From: Corallococcus soli
Lineage (GTDB): Bacteria; Myxococcota; Myxococcia; Myxococcales; Myxococcaceae
NCBI RefSeq assembly: GCF_014930455.1
Contig: NZ_JAAIYO010000001.1
Coordinates: forward strand, 124,001-188,000
DNA length: 64,000 nt
Direction of reading: 5' to 3'
In this document: positions 9,444 through 17,846 of the stretch, piece by piece
How positions within the stretch are numbered: position 1 is the first letter of the stretch
How the letters are laid out: each line of letters begins with the position of its first letter
Position numbers and translations under genes: made by a program
The notes under the pieces: generated by a model
Told to the model about the DNA's origin: nothing
The model's database searches: none
Seen by the model: only the letters and a program-made list of their open reading frames with translations

Positions 9444-9470
9444 GCGCGGGGCAACCGTTGCCTGCCGCGC
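9444..9470 (+). terminator. Stem-loop after the histidine kinase
   Basis: Arms GCGCGGGGCAA and TTGCC-tg-CCGCGC pair over 11 base pairs with a 2-base bulge and a CCG loop, 27 bases after the kinase stop. No T-run follows, so termination is only suggested. Confidence 0.35.
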
Positions 9471-9555
9471 GTCGGCGTGGGGCCCGGGACGGCAAAGGGA
9501 TGCGCCCGGACCGGGCAGGGCGTACCTTGCGGCACCAACGTCAGGAGCCGTCTGG

Positions 9556-10161
9556 ATGATGAAGATTTCGCGCCGGGCCGTGCCGCTCGCCGCCCTGCTG
9601 GTGCTGGGGGGATGCGCGGGGCGTACGCAGTCCGCGCCGCCCGAGGCCGCCGCCGAGCCCGTGCAGGCGCCGCCCGCTGTCGTCCAGTCCACGGAAGGGG
9701 GCTTCAGCGTGGCGTTCCCCGGCCCCGTCACCGAGGAGCGGCGCGTGCAGCCGACCGACGTGGGCGAGGTGACGCTGCACACCTTCATCTCCGCGCGCGC
9801 GGACGACGACACGGCCTACTACGTCTCCTACACGGACTTCCCGCCCTCGGCGGTGGCCCAGGTGGACCCGCGCGACGTGGTGAGCCGCGCCAGCCAGGGG
9901 GCGCTGGAGGCCCTGGGCGCCACGGGCATCTCCGCGAAGCCGGTCCAGATGGAGGGCGGCTTCCCGGGCCAGGAGGTGGGCGGCCTGTCCGGCCCGCGCC
10001 GGCTGCGCGGACGCTTCTTCATGGTGGGGCCCCGCCTGTACCAGCAGCTGCTGCTGCACCCGGAGGGGCGCCCGCCGCGGGACGCCAATCGCTTCTTCGA
10101 CTCCTTCCGGCTGGACCCGTCCGTGGCGGGGCGGTTGGGCAAGCAGACGCGCGGCACCTGA
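9556..10161 (+). CDS. Lipoprotein of unknown function
   Basis: 201 aa from ATG 9556 (a second ATG follows immediately). Signal peptide with lipobox Leu-Gly-Gly-Cys (Cys about residue 20) and a Pro/Ala-rich linker to about residue 43. The mature domain of about 140 residues has alternating polar/hydrophobic strands, a Tyr-Tyr-Val-Ser-Tyr segment near residue 95, and ends in a Phe-Phe-Asp-Ser-Phe-Arg-Leu pattern seen in many small periplasmic proteins that measure or bind something with an alpha/beta sandwich. No family assigned. Separated from the kinase by a stem-loop, so probably its own transcription unit. Confidence 0.8.
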   Translation: MMKISRRAVPLAALLVLGGCAGRTQSAPPEAAAEPVQAPPAVVQSTEGGFSVAFPGPVTEERRVQPTDVGEVTLHTFISARADDDTAYYVSYTDFPPSAVAQVDPRDVVSRASQGALEALGATGISAKPVQMEGGFPGQEVGGLSGPRRLRGRFFMVGPRLYQQLLLHPEGRPPRDANRFFDSFRLDPSVAGRLGKQTRGT

Positions 10162-10183
10162 GGCGAAAGGGCGCGCGGACCTT

Positions 10184-10549
10184 TCAGTGCAGGGGGTGCA
10201 CGAAGCGGCGCACGCAGGCGACCAGCACGTCGCGGTCGAAGGGCTTCTGGAGCACCTCGCGGATGACGGGGTGCTTCTCCTCGCCGGAGCTGATGGTCAC
10301 GACGGGCACGTCCGCGAACGTGGGCCGCAGGTGCAGCGAGTCCAGCAGCAGCCAGCTGTCCCGCTGCGGCGTCCACATGTCCAGGAGGACCAGCGCCGGG
10401 GGCGGGTGGGTTTCCAGCCACGAGAGCGCCGCGTCCCCGTTCGCGGTGGCGACGATGGTGAGGCCTTCGGCGGTGAGGATCTCCACGAGCGCGTCGCGCA
10501 GGTCGCTGTCGTCCTCGACGATGAGGAGGGTGGGGGAGGCGCGGCTCAT
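10184..10549 (-). CDS. Single-domain response regulator (receiver only)
   Basis: 121 aa from ATG 10549 (an ATG at 10564 is possible). The whole protein is a CheY-like receiver: acidic pair in Val-Glu-Asp-Asp, phospho-acceptor Asp in Leu-Leu-Asp-Met, Ser/Thr switch in Thr-Ile-Ser-Ser, and the Lys of Leu-Gln-Lys-Pro-Phe. After the phospho-Asp the usual Met-Pro-x-Met-Asp-Gly loop is replaced by Trp-Thr-Pro-Gln-Arg-Asp-Ser-Trp, so the loop that contacts kinases and targets is atypical. There is no output domain; such proteins act by protein-protein contact or in phosphorelays. It could pair with the kinase at 7864, but nothing in the sequence proves it. Confidence 0.9.
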   Translation of the reverse strand: MSRASPTLLIVEDDSDLRDALVEILTAEGLTIVATANGDAALSWLETHPPPALVLLDMWTPQRDSWLLLDSLHLRPTFADVPVVTISSGEEKHPVIREVLQKPFDRDVLVACVRRFVHPLH

Positions 10550-10649
10550 GGTGCCCGGACGCATAGGCCGGACACGCGCCGTGGGACAGGGCACATCTGC
10601 CGGGTGCGACCGGCAGCGTGACGTCCCTTTTCCACCACGCGGGTGCGGC

Positions 10650-10997
10650 TCAGGACTTGTCGAACATGGCCTGCAGGACGCGCCAGGCCAGCTTCACCTC
10701 GGGGCCGGAGCGGCACGCGAGGTAGTCGCAGATCTCCGCCACGCCGTCGGAGCGTTCGAGATCAAAGGAATGGAAGAGGGTCTTGAGCGACACGTCCAGG
10801 CCCACGGACAGCTTGCCCAGCGTGTCGAGCGACGGTGAGAAGCCACCGCGTTCGATGCGGCGGATGGCCTCCACGGACAGGTCACTGCGCTCGGCGAGCG
10901 CTTCCTGGGTCAGGCCGCGATGGGTGCGCATGCTTCGCACGTGGTCGCCAAATCTTCGGTGGAGCTTCGTCCACGTTGTCAGCCGGTTCTTCGCCAT
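10650..10997 (-). CDS. XRE-family helix-turn-helix regulator
   Basis: 115 aa from ATG 10997; the open frame runs further upstream to 11201 but that extension is Arg/Pro-rich and unlikely to be translated. Residues about 13-70 form a Cro/C1-type HTH: Arg-Gly-Leu-Thr-Gln-Glu-Ala-Leu-Ala-Glu-Arg, a second helix beginning Val-Glu-Ala-Ile-Arg-Arg-Ile-Glu-Arg-Gly, then Pro-Ser-Leu-Asp-Thr-Leu-Gly-Lys-Leu. The C-terminal 45 residues contain a Cys-Asp-Tyr-Leu-Ala-Cys segment and may mediate dimerisation. It is divergent from the SGNH hydrolase gene and could regulate it or itself. Targets unknown. Confidence 0.88.
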   Translation of the reverse strand: MAKNRLTTWTKLHRRFGDHVRSMRTHRGLTQEALAERSDLSVEAIRRIERGGFSPSLDTLGKLSVGLDVSLKTLFHSFDLERSDGVAEICDYLACRSGPEVKLAWRVLQAMFDKS

Positions 10998-11238
10998 ATT
11001 CGCTGCGGACAATCTGGGGTCTCGTCGCGGTGTGTGAAGGGCGCGTGTTGGCGGTCTGACCGAGCATTCGCGCCGAGGGCGGATACCCCCTCTTCCCAAA
11101 GGGGCGCGATGGTCTGGAGCGTGCGGTGTCGGACGGATGTCCTGGACGGGGGTACGGGGCGGGGCGGCCCGCGGGGCAACCGAGCACGAGGTAGGGAACA
11201 TGCGCAGCCCCGGGCTTTCGTCTACGCTCGGGGGTCAC

Positions 11239-13062
11239 ATGACGGTTCCCGAAGTCTCGCGGGGGCGCGGGCGGGCGTGGCTGTTCGCCCTCCTGGCGGG
11301 TGCCCTGCTCCCCGGGTGCGAGTCCCGCACACCCTCTCACCGAATTCCCCTCACGACGCCGCTGGAGAAGCCCGCCGCGTCGAAGCCCGTGCGTCCGGAG
11401 CCGGCGCTGTCCGCGCCGACCCAGGAGCCTTCGGTGCCGGAGGCGGCCTCCGCCCGGGCCCCGGTGGAGGCTTCGCGGCGGGTGGATGCGGCCGCTGATG
11501 CATCGGTGCCGGTGCAGGCTTCGCGGCGGGTGGACGCGTCCGACAAGCCGGGTGCCCCGGTGGAGGCTTCGCGGGGGGGCGCGTCCGCCGAGTCCCAGGT
11601 GCTGGGGGTGGAGGCTTCGCGCCGGACGGGCACGTCCGCCGGTGCCCTCGCTCCGGCGCGGCAGGAGGCGGCCGACACGCATGCGCGGATGCAGGCCGTG
11701 GCGGTGGTGGGGGAGGCGAACCGCCTCGCGCCGCCCCTGCGTGGCGCGTTGCGCGCCATGCCTCCCGCCACCGAGCAGAGCCGCCGCCTGCATGCGCTGG
11801 GGACGCGGTTGATGACGCCGGGCGGCGCGGTGGAGGCCCCGTGTCTCGAACCCGCGGACACCGGCTGCGCGCGCTCCGCGCTGACGCCGTTCTTCGCCGC
11901 GCTGGATGGGCTGGTCACGGGCGCCGGGGAGGCGACGAAGGCCCCCACGGTCATCGCCGCGTTCGGCAACTCGCTCATCGCGGGGGACCGCATCGTGGAC
12001 GTGATGCGTGACGAGCTGGTCGCCGGCTTCGGCGGGGCGGGGCGGGGCGTGCTGCTGGTGGACCGCATGGCGCCGTATGGCGGGAGGACGCGCACGGCCG
12101 CCGTGAGCAACGGCTGGCAGCCGCGCACGCTGGGCGAGCTGCGCGCGCCGCCGCACCCGTTCGGCATCACCGGCGTGTACCACGTGGCCACCGAGGCCCG
12201 GGCCCGGGGCCGCTTCAAGCTGGAGGGCGAGCCGCGCGGGACGCTGTGGTGGAGGGACGTGAAGGACGCGGGCCGCCTCGTCGTGTCCGTGGACGGCGCG
12301 GTGCTGGTGCGCACCGAACCCCAGGGGGATGGGGCCAGCCGCACCACGTCCTTCGACCTGCCCGCGGGCGCGAAGTGGCTGGACGTCACGGCCGAGCGCC
12401 CGGGCGCCATCGTCCAGGGCGTGGTGCTCCAGCAGGACGGGCCGGGCATCGTGCTGGACATGCTCGGGGTGCCGTCCGCGGATGCCACGCTGTACTCGCG
12501 GCTGGAGGAGGACGCGCTGAAGGCGCAGCTCGCGCAGCGCGACCCGAAGCTGTTGCTCTTCTTCCTGGGAGGCAACGAGTCCAAGCGCCTGGAGTGGAAG
12601 CGCACCGACCTGGACACCGTGCGCCGGGACCTGACGGCCCTCCTGCGCCGCACCCGCGCCGTCTCCCCCGGGAGCGCGTGCCTGGTGGTGGGGCCCATGG
12701 ACGCGGTGCAGGACGGGCACGTCAAGGGCAAGCCCCTGACGCAGCGGCCGTTCCTGGAGGCCACCATCCGCGTCGAGCGCGAGGTGGCGCTCGCGGAGGG
12801 GTGCGGCTTCTTCAGCCTGTTCGCCGCGATGGGCGGCGCGGGTTCGCTCGCGCGCTTCAACCAGGCGGGGTTCATGCACGACGACCTGGTGCACCCGCGC
12901 GGGCAGGGGTTGGACCTGCTGGGGCAGCTGGTCTCGGATGCGCTGCTCCAGGCCTGGGTGGAGCAGGGCACGCCGCTGGCTCCGCCGCTCACGTCCTCGC
13001 GCGAGGAGGCCCCGACGTGGCCCGCCGAGGCAAGCAAGCCGACCGCGGAGGACGTGCGATGA
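11239..13062 (+). CDS. Lipoprotein SGNH/GDSL-type hydrolase with repetitive linker
   Basis: 607 aa from ATG 11239 (ATG 11200 with a GAGG sequence upstream is an alternative). Lipobox Leu-Leu-Pro-Gly-Cys near residue 27. Residues about 70-150 are a low-complexity linker with four imperfect copies of Val-Glu/Gln-Ala-Ser-Arg. The C-terminal part has SGNH blocks: Gly-Asn-Ser-Leu with candidate nucleophile Ser245 (the usual GDS is GNS here), Gly-Gly-Asn-Glu in a Leu-Phe-Phe-Leu-Gly-Gly-Asn-Glu strand, and Asp549-x-x-His552. This resembles envelope esterases/acetyltransferase partners that act on polysaccharide or peptidoglycan O-acyl groups. ATGA overlap with the beta-lactamase-like gene implies coupling. 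Confidence 0.85.
   Translation: MTVPEVSRGRGRAWLFALLAGALLPGCESRTPSHRIPLTTPLEKPAASKPVRPEPALSAPTQEPSVPEAASARAPVEASRRVDAAADASVPVQASRRVDASDKPGAPVEASRGGASAESQVLGVEASRRTGTSAGALAPARQEAADTHARMQAVAVVGEANRLAPPLRGALRAMPPATEQSRRLHALGTRLMTPGGAVEAPCLEPADTGCARSALTPFFAALDGLVTGAGEATKAPTVIAAFGNSLIAGDRIVDVMRDELVAGFGGAGRGVLLVDRMAPYGGRTRTAAVSNGWQPRTLGELRAPPHPFGITGVYHVATEARARGRFKLEGEPRGTLWWRDVKDAGRLVVSVDGAVLVRTEPQGDGASRTTSFDLPAGAKWLDVTAERPGAIVQGVVLQQDGPGIVLDMLGVPSADATLYSRLEEDALKAQLAQRDPKLLLFFLGGNESKRLEWKRTDLDTVRRDLTALLRRTRAVSPGSACLVVGPMDAVQDGHVKGKPLTQRPFLEATIRVEREVALAEGCGFFSLFAAMGGAGSLARFNQAGFMHDDLVHPRGQGLDLLGQLVSDALLQAWVEQGTPLAPPLTSSREEAPTWPAEASKPTAEDVR
11457..11625 (+). repeat. Degenerate tandem repeat in the SGNH hydrolase linker
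   Basis: Four imperfect units with the core GGTG(G/C)AGGCTTCGCG, encoding Val-Glu/Gln-Ala-Ser-Arg-(Arg/Gly), recur at irregular 60-70 base spacing. They lie between the lipobox and the catalytic domain, so copy number would only change linker length. Confidence 0.6.
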
Positions 13063-15320
13063 GGCGTGCCTTCGTCGCGCTGTGGCTGTTCGTGGGCGCG
13101 GCGCCCGCGCCTGTCGAAGCGAAGGCGGCCGTGCCCGCGCCGGAGTCCCGCGCGAAGTCCGCGGCCCCCGCGCCGGAGCCCCGCGCGAAGGTCGCCTCGG
13201 AGTTCCCGCCGGAGGTGGCGCGGGCGCTGGACGCGCTGGTGCGCGCGGACCTGAAGCAAGGCCCCACGGCGGGACTGTCGGTGGGGGTGATGCGCGGCGG
13301 CCAGCGGTGGACGCGCGGCTATGGCCTCCGCGACCTGGGCAAGAAGCTGCCGGCTACGGTGCGCACCACGTACCGCATGGCGTCCATCACCAAGTCCTTC
13401 ACGGCGGTCGCGGTGATGCAGCTTGCGCAGGCCGGCAAGCTGGACCTGGACGCGGACATCCGCACGCTGGTGCCCGAGTACCCGGTGAAGCAGTGGCCGG
13501 TGACGGTGCGGCAGTTGCTGGGGCACCTGGGCGGGGTCCCCACCTACGACAGCCCGAGCGCGGGCAACAACACGAAGCCGGTGTCCACGCGCGAAGCCAT
13601 CGGCTTGTTCGCCGAGCGCCCGCTCGTGTCGGAGCCGGGCACGCGCTACCTGTACACGACGTGGGGCTTCAACCTGCTGGGCGCGGCGGTGGAGACGGCG
13701 TCCGGCCAGTCCTACCGCGAGTACCTGCGCGACCACGTCTTCGGGCCCGCGAACATGACCCACGCGGACCTGGACGAGTTGGGCACCCGTGACGCGCAGC
13801 ACGCGGTGGGCTACCGCGTGGCGGGCGGCGCGCTCAAGCCGTCGCGCTTCCTGGACGTGACCAGCCGCTTCGCGGGCGGCGGCACGCGCGCGACGGTGGA
13901 GGACCTGCTGGGCTTCGCGCGCGCGGTGCTGGACGACGCGCTGGTGACGAAGGCGACGATGGGCCGCATGCAGGCGACGATGGTGACGCGCGACGGGCGC
14001 ATCACCGACTACGGCATGGGCTTCGCGACGTACCCGCTCCGGGGCCACTACATCGTGGCGCACGCGGGCGGCCAGCCGGAGACGACGACGCTGCTGGTGC
14101 TGCTGCCGGCGGAGGACACGGCCATCGCGCTGGCCACCAACGTGGAGGACGAGGCGAAGCGGCTGCGCCGGCTGTCCCTGCGGTTGATGGAGACGGTGCT
14201 GGACGAGGGCGCGCCGGCGCGGGGCGGCCACTTCACGGACCCCGTGGACGCGGTGGCCTACGAGGGCATGGGCCGGCTGGCGAGCTACGGGCTCGCCTAC
14301 CACGACTGGGCCACGCGAGGGCCCGGCGCGCTGCCGCCGGAGGCGGACCTGCCGGGCGCGTTCGCGAAGGTCGAGGCGCTGCTCGAACGGGCCGCCATCG
14401 CGCGAGACACGCGGGGCGCGATGGAGCGGATCCGCGGCGCGCACGAGCCCCGGGGCGAATCCGTCTTCATCCGCGTGGGCGCGCACATGGCGGCCACGGT
14501 GGAGAAGGTGCTGGGCGTGGAGCGGCTGCGCGCGTACCGGACGCAGGGCGCGGCGGCCTTCTTCGCGGACTACCTGGCCGCGTGCGAGTCGCTGAAGTGC
14601 CCGGAGTCGGAGCGCTTCAGCAAGGGCGTGCGGGACGACGTGGCGCGCTTCGTCGCGGGGTGGAAGCGCGCGGAGGTGCCGGCGCTGCGGCGCTCGCGGC
14701 TGGAGGACGTGAAGGACCCCGAAGGGCTGTGGCCCGCGCTGAAGGAAGCGGCGGAGCGCGCGCCCTCGGTGCGGCCGGACTACACGGATGAGCTGCTGAC
14801 GCTGGCGGACCGCGCGAAGCGCAAGCCGGCGGAGCGGATGCGCTGGCTGGAGCGCGCGACGGAGCTGCACCCGGAGTCGATGGACGCGCACCTGGCGCAG
14901 GCGGTGGGGTTGCTCGAAGCGGGCCGTGAGTCGGAGGCCGGGCCGCATGTGCGCGAAGCGTTCGAGACGCCAGAAGGGTCGCTGGTGCTGTCGCCCACGG
15001 GCTTCCTGCGGAGGCTGCTGGACACGCGCTCACCGAAGGTGGCCCGGGGGCTGCTGCGCACGGCGGTGACGCTGCATCCGGACGCGCCCGAGCTGTGGGA
15101 TGCGCTGGCGAAGCGCGAGCGGGCCCTGGGCGACGCGGGCGCGGCGAAGGTGGCGCAGGGGCAGGCGAAGCGCGCCCGCCAGGTCCGGGCGGCGCAGGAG
15201 GCCCGGGCTCCGCTTCCGCCGGGCATCGTGGCGCCCGCCGGGAGCGCGCCGGACAAGGCGCCCAGTGGGACCACGTCGCCTTCGGTGCCGGTGGATCCAG
15301 AGGCCCCACCGGAGCCGTAG
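13059..15320 (+). CDS. Exported serine beta-lactamase-like protein with TPR-like C-terminus
   Basis: 753 aa from ATG 13059, overlapping the upstream stop (ATGA). A signal peptide and an Ala/Pro/Glu repeat linker (to about 50) precede a class C beta-lactamase/penicillin-binding fold: Ser109-Ile-Thr-Lys112, Tyr199-Thr-Thr in the position of the YxN motif, and His335-Ala-Gly in place of KTG. The Tyr-x-Thr and HxG variants are like LACTB and esterase/peptidase members rather than true beta-lactamases. From about residue 400 on there is an all-helical region with TPR-like helix pairs (a Leu-Glu-Arg-Ala-Thr-Glu-Leu-His-Pro segment near 605) and an Ala/Pro tail. Predicted periplasmic hydrolase acting with the SGNH partner on cell-wall or ester substrates; substrate unknown. 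Confidence 0.88.
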   Translation: MRRAFVALWLFVGAAPAPVEAKAAVPAPESRAKSAAPAPEPRAKVASEFPPEVARALDALVRADLKQGPTAGLSVGVMRGGQRWTRGYGLRDLGKKLPATVRTTYRMASITKSFTAVAVMQLAQAGKLDLDADIRTLVPEYPVKQWPVTVRQLLGHLGGVPTYDSPSAGNNTKPVSTREAIGLFAERPLVSEPGTRYLYTTWGFNLLGAAVETASGQSYREYLRDHVFGPANMTHADLDELGTRDAQHAVGYRVAGGALKPSRFLDVTSRFAGGGTRATVEDLLGFARAVLDDALVTKATMGRMQATMVTRDGRITDYGMGFATYPLRGHYIVAHAGGQPETTTLLVLLPAEDTAIALATNVEDEAKRLRRLSLRLMETVLDEGAPARGGHFTDPVDAVAYEGMGRLASYGLAYHDWATRGPGALPPEADLPGAFAKVEALLERAAIARDTRGAMERIRGAHEPRGESVFIRVGAHMAATVEKVLGVERLRAYRTQGAAAFFADYLAACESLKCPESERFSKGVRDDVARFVAGWKRAEVPALRRSRLEDVKDPEGLWPALKEAAERAPSVRPDYTDELLTLADRAKRKPAERMRWLERATELHPESMDAHLAQAVGLLEAGRESEAGPHVREAFETPEGSLVLSPTGFLRRLLDTRSPKVARGLLRTAVTLHPDAPELWDALAKRERALGDAGAAKVAQGQAKRARQVRAAQEARAPLPPGIVAPAGSAPDKAPSGTTSPSVPVDPEAPPEP

Positions 15321-15495
15321 GGCGCGACCTCCGCGAGGGGGCGGCGGTGTGTGTGGGGCCGCCAGGAGCCCTGGCCTCGGGCGCGAGGGCCTCGACAGGT
15401 GCTTCAGGTCCGGAGCGCGGGGCCGCCCGCGCGGTGCGTGTGTCCTGGAATGCCGCATGCTCGGAGGAGGCCGGGCCGTGCGAGGATGCGCGGCG

Positions 15496-16398
15496 ATGAC
15501 GCCTTCCTGTCCTTCTTGTCAGGCCCCCTTCGTTCCCGGTGCACAGACGTGTGGCGCGTGTGGTGCCGCGCTGCTGGTGGCGCCGACCCCCGGAAGCTCC
15601 GAGCCTGTCTGCGCGGTGCACCCTCAGTGGCGGAGCGTGGGCACCTGCGCCCGGTGCGGTGCGTTCGCCTGCGCCAGTTGCCTGCGCCAGGGCACCGAGG
15701 GCGTGGTGTGCGCGAGCTGCCATGACCGCGCGCCCATGGGCACGGTGCCGTGGGACCGGCGTGGGGAGCTGGGGACGCTCAAGGCGTTCTGGCAGACGTG
15801 CCTGGGCATGCTGATGCGGCCCACGGAGACGCTCAAGGGCATCAACCCCGACGCGCCGGTGAGCAGCTCGATGGGCTTCGTGCTGATGACGGGGGTGGCG
15901 GGCTTCGTGACGACGGGCCTGCTCTACGCCGTCATCTTCGGCGGCATCCTGGCGTTCGTGCCCGCACCGGAGGCGAACACCGAGGCGAACCCCATGGGGT
16001 CCTCGGGCGCGAAGGTGTTCCTGGTGCTGGGGATGTTGGCGTGGGCGGCGGCGATGCCGTTCGTCAACGCGGGCATGACGTTCGTGATGGCGGGCATGGA
16101 CCACCTCCTGCTGCGCATGGGCGGCGTGGAGCGTGGCTTCTCGGTGACGATGCGCGCGCACGCGCTCTCCCTGGCGCCCTACATCGTCGGCATCATCCCC
16201 TTCGTGGCGCTCTACTCCGCGCCCTTCTGGGCCATGGGCCTGCGCGTGGTGACGTACCGGACGCTGCACCGCACCACCTGGGGCACCGCCGCGGCGGGCG
16301 CGCTCCTGGCGCCGGTGCTCTCCTGCTGCATCTGTGGCGGCGGCTACGCGGCCATCATGTTCGCGGTGTTCAAGGGCGTGTCGGGCAGCGGGGACTGA
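15496..16398 (+). CDS. Zinc-ribbon/B-box membrane protein, Yip1-like
   Basis: 300 aa from ATG 15496. The N-terminus has two zinc motifs: a Cys-Pro-Ser-Cys...Cys-Gly-Ala-Cys ribbon (residues about 5-27), then a B-box-like Cys-x-x-His...Cys-Ala-Arg-Cys...Cys-x-x-Cys...Cys-Ala-Ser-Cys set (about 43-76). The rest holds about five membrane helices between residues 115 and 295, with the Pro-Thr-Glu-Thr-Leu lead-in typical of Yip1-family proteins before the first helix. Its role is unknown; bacterial Yip1-like proteins have no defined function. Convergent with the lipoprotein at 16405 with a 6-base gap and no terminator between. Confidence 0.85.
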   Translation: MTPSCPSCQAPFVPGAQTCGACGAALLVAPTPGSSEPVCAVHPQWRSVGTCARCGAFACASCLRQGTEGVVCASCHDRAPMGTVPWDRRGELGTLKAFWQTCLGMLMRPTETLKGINPDAPVSSSMGFVLMTGVAGFVTTGLLYAVIFGGILAFVPAPEANTEANPMGSSGAKVFLVLGMLAWAAAMPFVNAGMTFVMAGMDHLLLRMGGVERGFSVTMRAHALSLAPYIVGIIPFVALYSAPFWAMGLRVVTYRTLHRTTWGTAAAGALLAPVLSCCICGGGYAAIMFAVFKGVSGSGD

Positions 16399-16404
16399 GC
16401 GGCC

Positions 16405-17484
16405 CTACGGCTGTCCGGACGCGGCGGTGGCGCCGTGGGGCACCCGCGGGCTGGCGGCGGGCCAGAAGCGGGCGCCGCGAAACCCGTCGAAGGACGCGGC
16501 CAGCCGCTTGGAGTCCAGGTCGTAGACGCGCGCCTGCGTCGTGCCCGCGAGCAGCAGCAGGTCTCCGCGCGCCATCGCCTGCACGGGGCTCCGGGCGGAC
16601 AGGCCCAGGCCCTGGGGCTCCGCGAGGCGGCCGTCATCCACCTCCCAGCGCACCGGCATCATGAGCGCGGTCTGCTCCCCCGCCGTCCGCCAGGCGAAGA
16701 GCGGTCCGCTCCGGGTCTCCACGCGCGCCCAGCCGCCGAACACGTCGTGGCCCCGGTGCGCCACCACGGCGTCGAGCCGGGCGGCCTCCTGGCTGTCTTC
16801 CTCCAGGGATTGGAGCGCCAGCGCGTCTGGATCCACCGACACGGTGGAGGACACCAGCATCTCCGTCGTGGTGAGGGCGAACACGGCGTCCGCGTCGTCG
16901 CCCGTGGTGGCCACGGTCTCGATGCGCTTCCACACGCCGGCTTCCAGGCGGAACGCGTGCGCCAGCCCCGCCCCTTCCTCCGTCTCCGGGATGGGGATGC
17001 GCCGGCCCTCGAAGAGGAAGACCTCCCTCGCGCCGTCCGCGCGGCGCACCAGGTCCCCGGTGTGCGCGACCAGGGCCACCAGCCGGCCCACCGAGTCGAA
17101 GCCCACCGCCCCTGTCAGGCCTTCCTCGGGCAGCAGCTGCGCCGCCGACTGACCGGAGGAGAGGTCCACCACCCACACGCGCCCGGGCCCCCGCGCGCTG
17201 CCGGCCGGGTCGCGCACGGCCGCGTGCCGTCCGTCCGCGCTCCACGCGAACTGGAGCCCGTCACACGCCGCGTCCACCGTGAGCAGGGCCCTGCGTCTGC
17301 CGTCGGACTCCAGGCGCAGCCAGGTACAGCCCGACGGCGCCGCGTCCTCCAGCACGGAGAGCGAGAACGGCGCCACCTTCACCGGCGCCAGCGGGACCTC
17401 CGGCTCGGGCGCGGAGGGCTCCGGGGGCTTCTGACACGCGCTCATGAGGAGCACGGCGCTGACGAGGCACGAGGCGCGGACCAT
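16405..17484 (-). CDS. Lipoprotein of unknown function, beta-propeller-like
   Basis: 359 aa from ATG 17484, preceded by a GGGAGGG Shine-Dalgarno sequence; the open frame to 17589 adds residues without a signal peptide. Lipobox Met-Ser-Ala-Cys (Cys about residue 17), then a Pro/Glu linker. The body alternates short strands with Ala-Trp-Ser-Ala-Asp-Gly-Arg-His-Ala and Gly-Phe-Asp-Ser-Val-Gly-Arg-Leu motifs, which is how WD40/TolB-type propeller blades read; several blades are visible, so a propeller is inferred. The promoter region (17490-17600) is A/T-richer than its surroundings, with a TATTAC element. No enzyme residues recognised. Confidence 0.8.
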   Translation of the reverse strand: MVRASCLVSAVLLMSACQKPPEPSAPEPEVPLAPVKVAPFSLSVLEDAAPSGCTWLRLESDGRRRALLTVDAACDGLQFAWSADGRHAAVRDPAGSARGPGRVWVVDLSSGQSAAQLLPEEGLTGAVGFDSVGRLVALVAHTGDLVRRADGAREVFLFEGRRIPIPETEEGAGLAHAFRLEAGVWKRIETVATTGDDADAVFALTTTEMLVSSTVSVDPDALALQSLEEDSQEAARLDAVVAHRGHDVFGGWARVETRSGPLFAWRTAGEQTALMMPVRWEVDDGRLAEPQGLGLSARSPVQAMARGDLLLLAGTTQARVYDLDSKRLAASFDGFRGARFWPAASPRVPHGATAASGQP

Positions 17485-17666
17485 GTGCAACCCTCCCGGA
17501 AAAAGATGACCACCATGTAATATGGCAGAAATCCGGGTAAGAGCGGAAGACACTTGGAGCGCACATCGTTGGGGCCCGCCCTTATTCATTCCTCCTTATG
17601 CGTAGCCCAGCGCGTCATCGATCCAGGGGCTGTCTGGGATTGAGGTCCGTGGAACGCAGCTGGGCT

Positions 17667-17846
17667 TCAGGTCCCGGGAACGGCCTGCGTCGTAGTTGCA
17701 TTCGCTTCTGCGGACGCGGCGAAGTCCTTCTCGAATCGAGGGCTGGAGATAAGCTTTTTCAAGAAGTCCTGGACGGCAGGCATGAAGGCCTGCGCGGTCA
17801 GGTTACACGCGTTGTCTCCAACGACGCTGCTGGAGAAGTTGCTCAC
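17667..17846 (-). CDS. Possible small peptide gene (59 aa), Nif11-leader-like pattern
   Basis: A minus-strand frame from GTG 17846 to TGA 17667-17669 encodes 59 residues with strong third-position G/C bias, unlike the other frames here. The middle reads Ala-Val-Gln-Asp-Phe-Leu-Lys-Lys-Leu-Ile-Ser-Ser-Pro-Arg-Phe-Glu-Lys, which resembles the helical core of Nif11-type leader peptides; a single Cys is near residue 14 and the tail is Thr/Ala-rich. The GTG overlaps (GTGA) the stop of a 25-codon frame beginning ATG 17920. No clear Shine-Dalgarno sequence is visible, so it may instead be the 3' remnant of a decayed gene. Tentative. Confidence 0.35.
   Translation of the reverse strand: MSNFSSSVVGDNACNLTAQAFMPAVQDFLKKLISSPRFEKDFAASAEANATTTQAVPGT

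Noticed and set aside
11223-11228. TACGCT box upstream of the SGNH gene as a promoter like those at 3145 and 4173
   Set aside because: No TTGACC-like -35 at 17-18 bases, and the start codon lies too close to the box.
11457-11625. Repeats in the SGNH gene as a CRISPR-like array
   Set aside because: Units are degenerate, in frame with a coding sequence, unevenly spaced and have no unique spacers.
11337-14948. 1203-codon minus-strand frame
   Set aside because: Shadow of the SGNH and beta-lactamase genes; product is Arg/His/Pro-rich with no domain, as expected from high-GC antisense frames.
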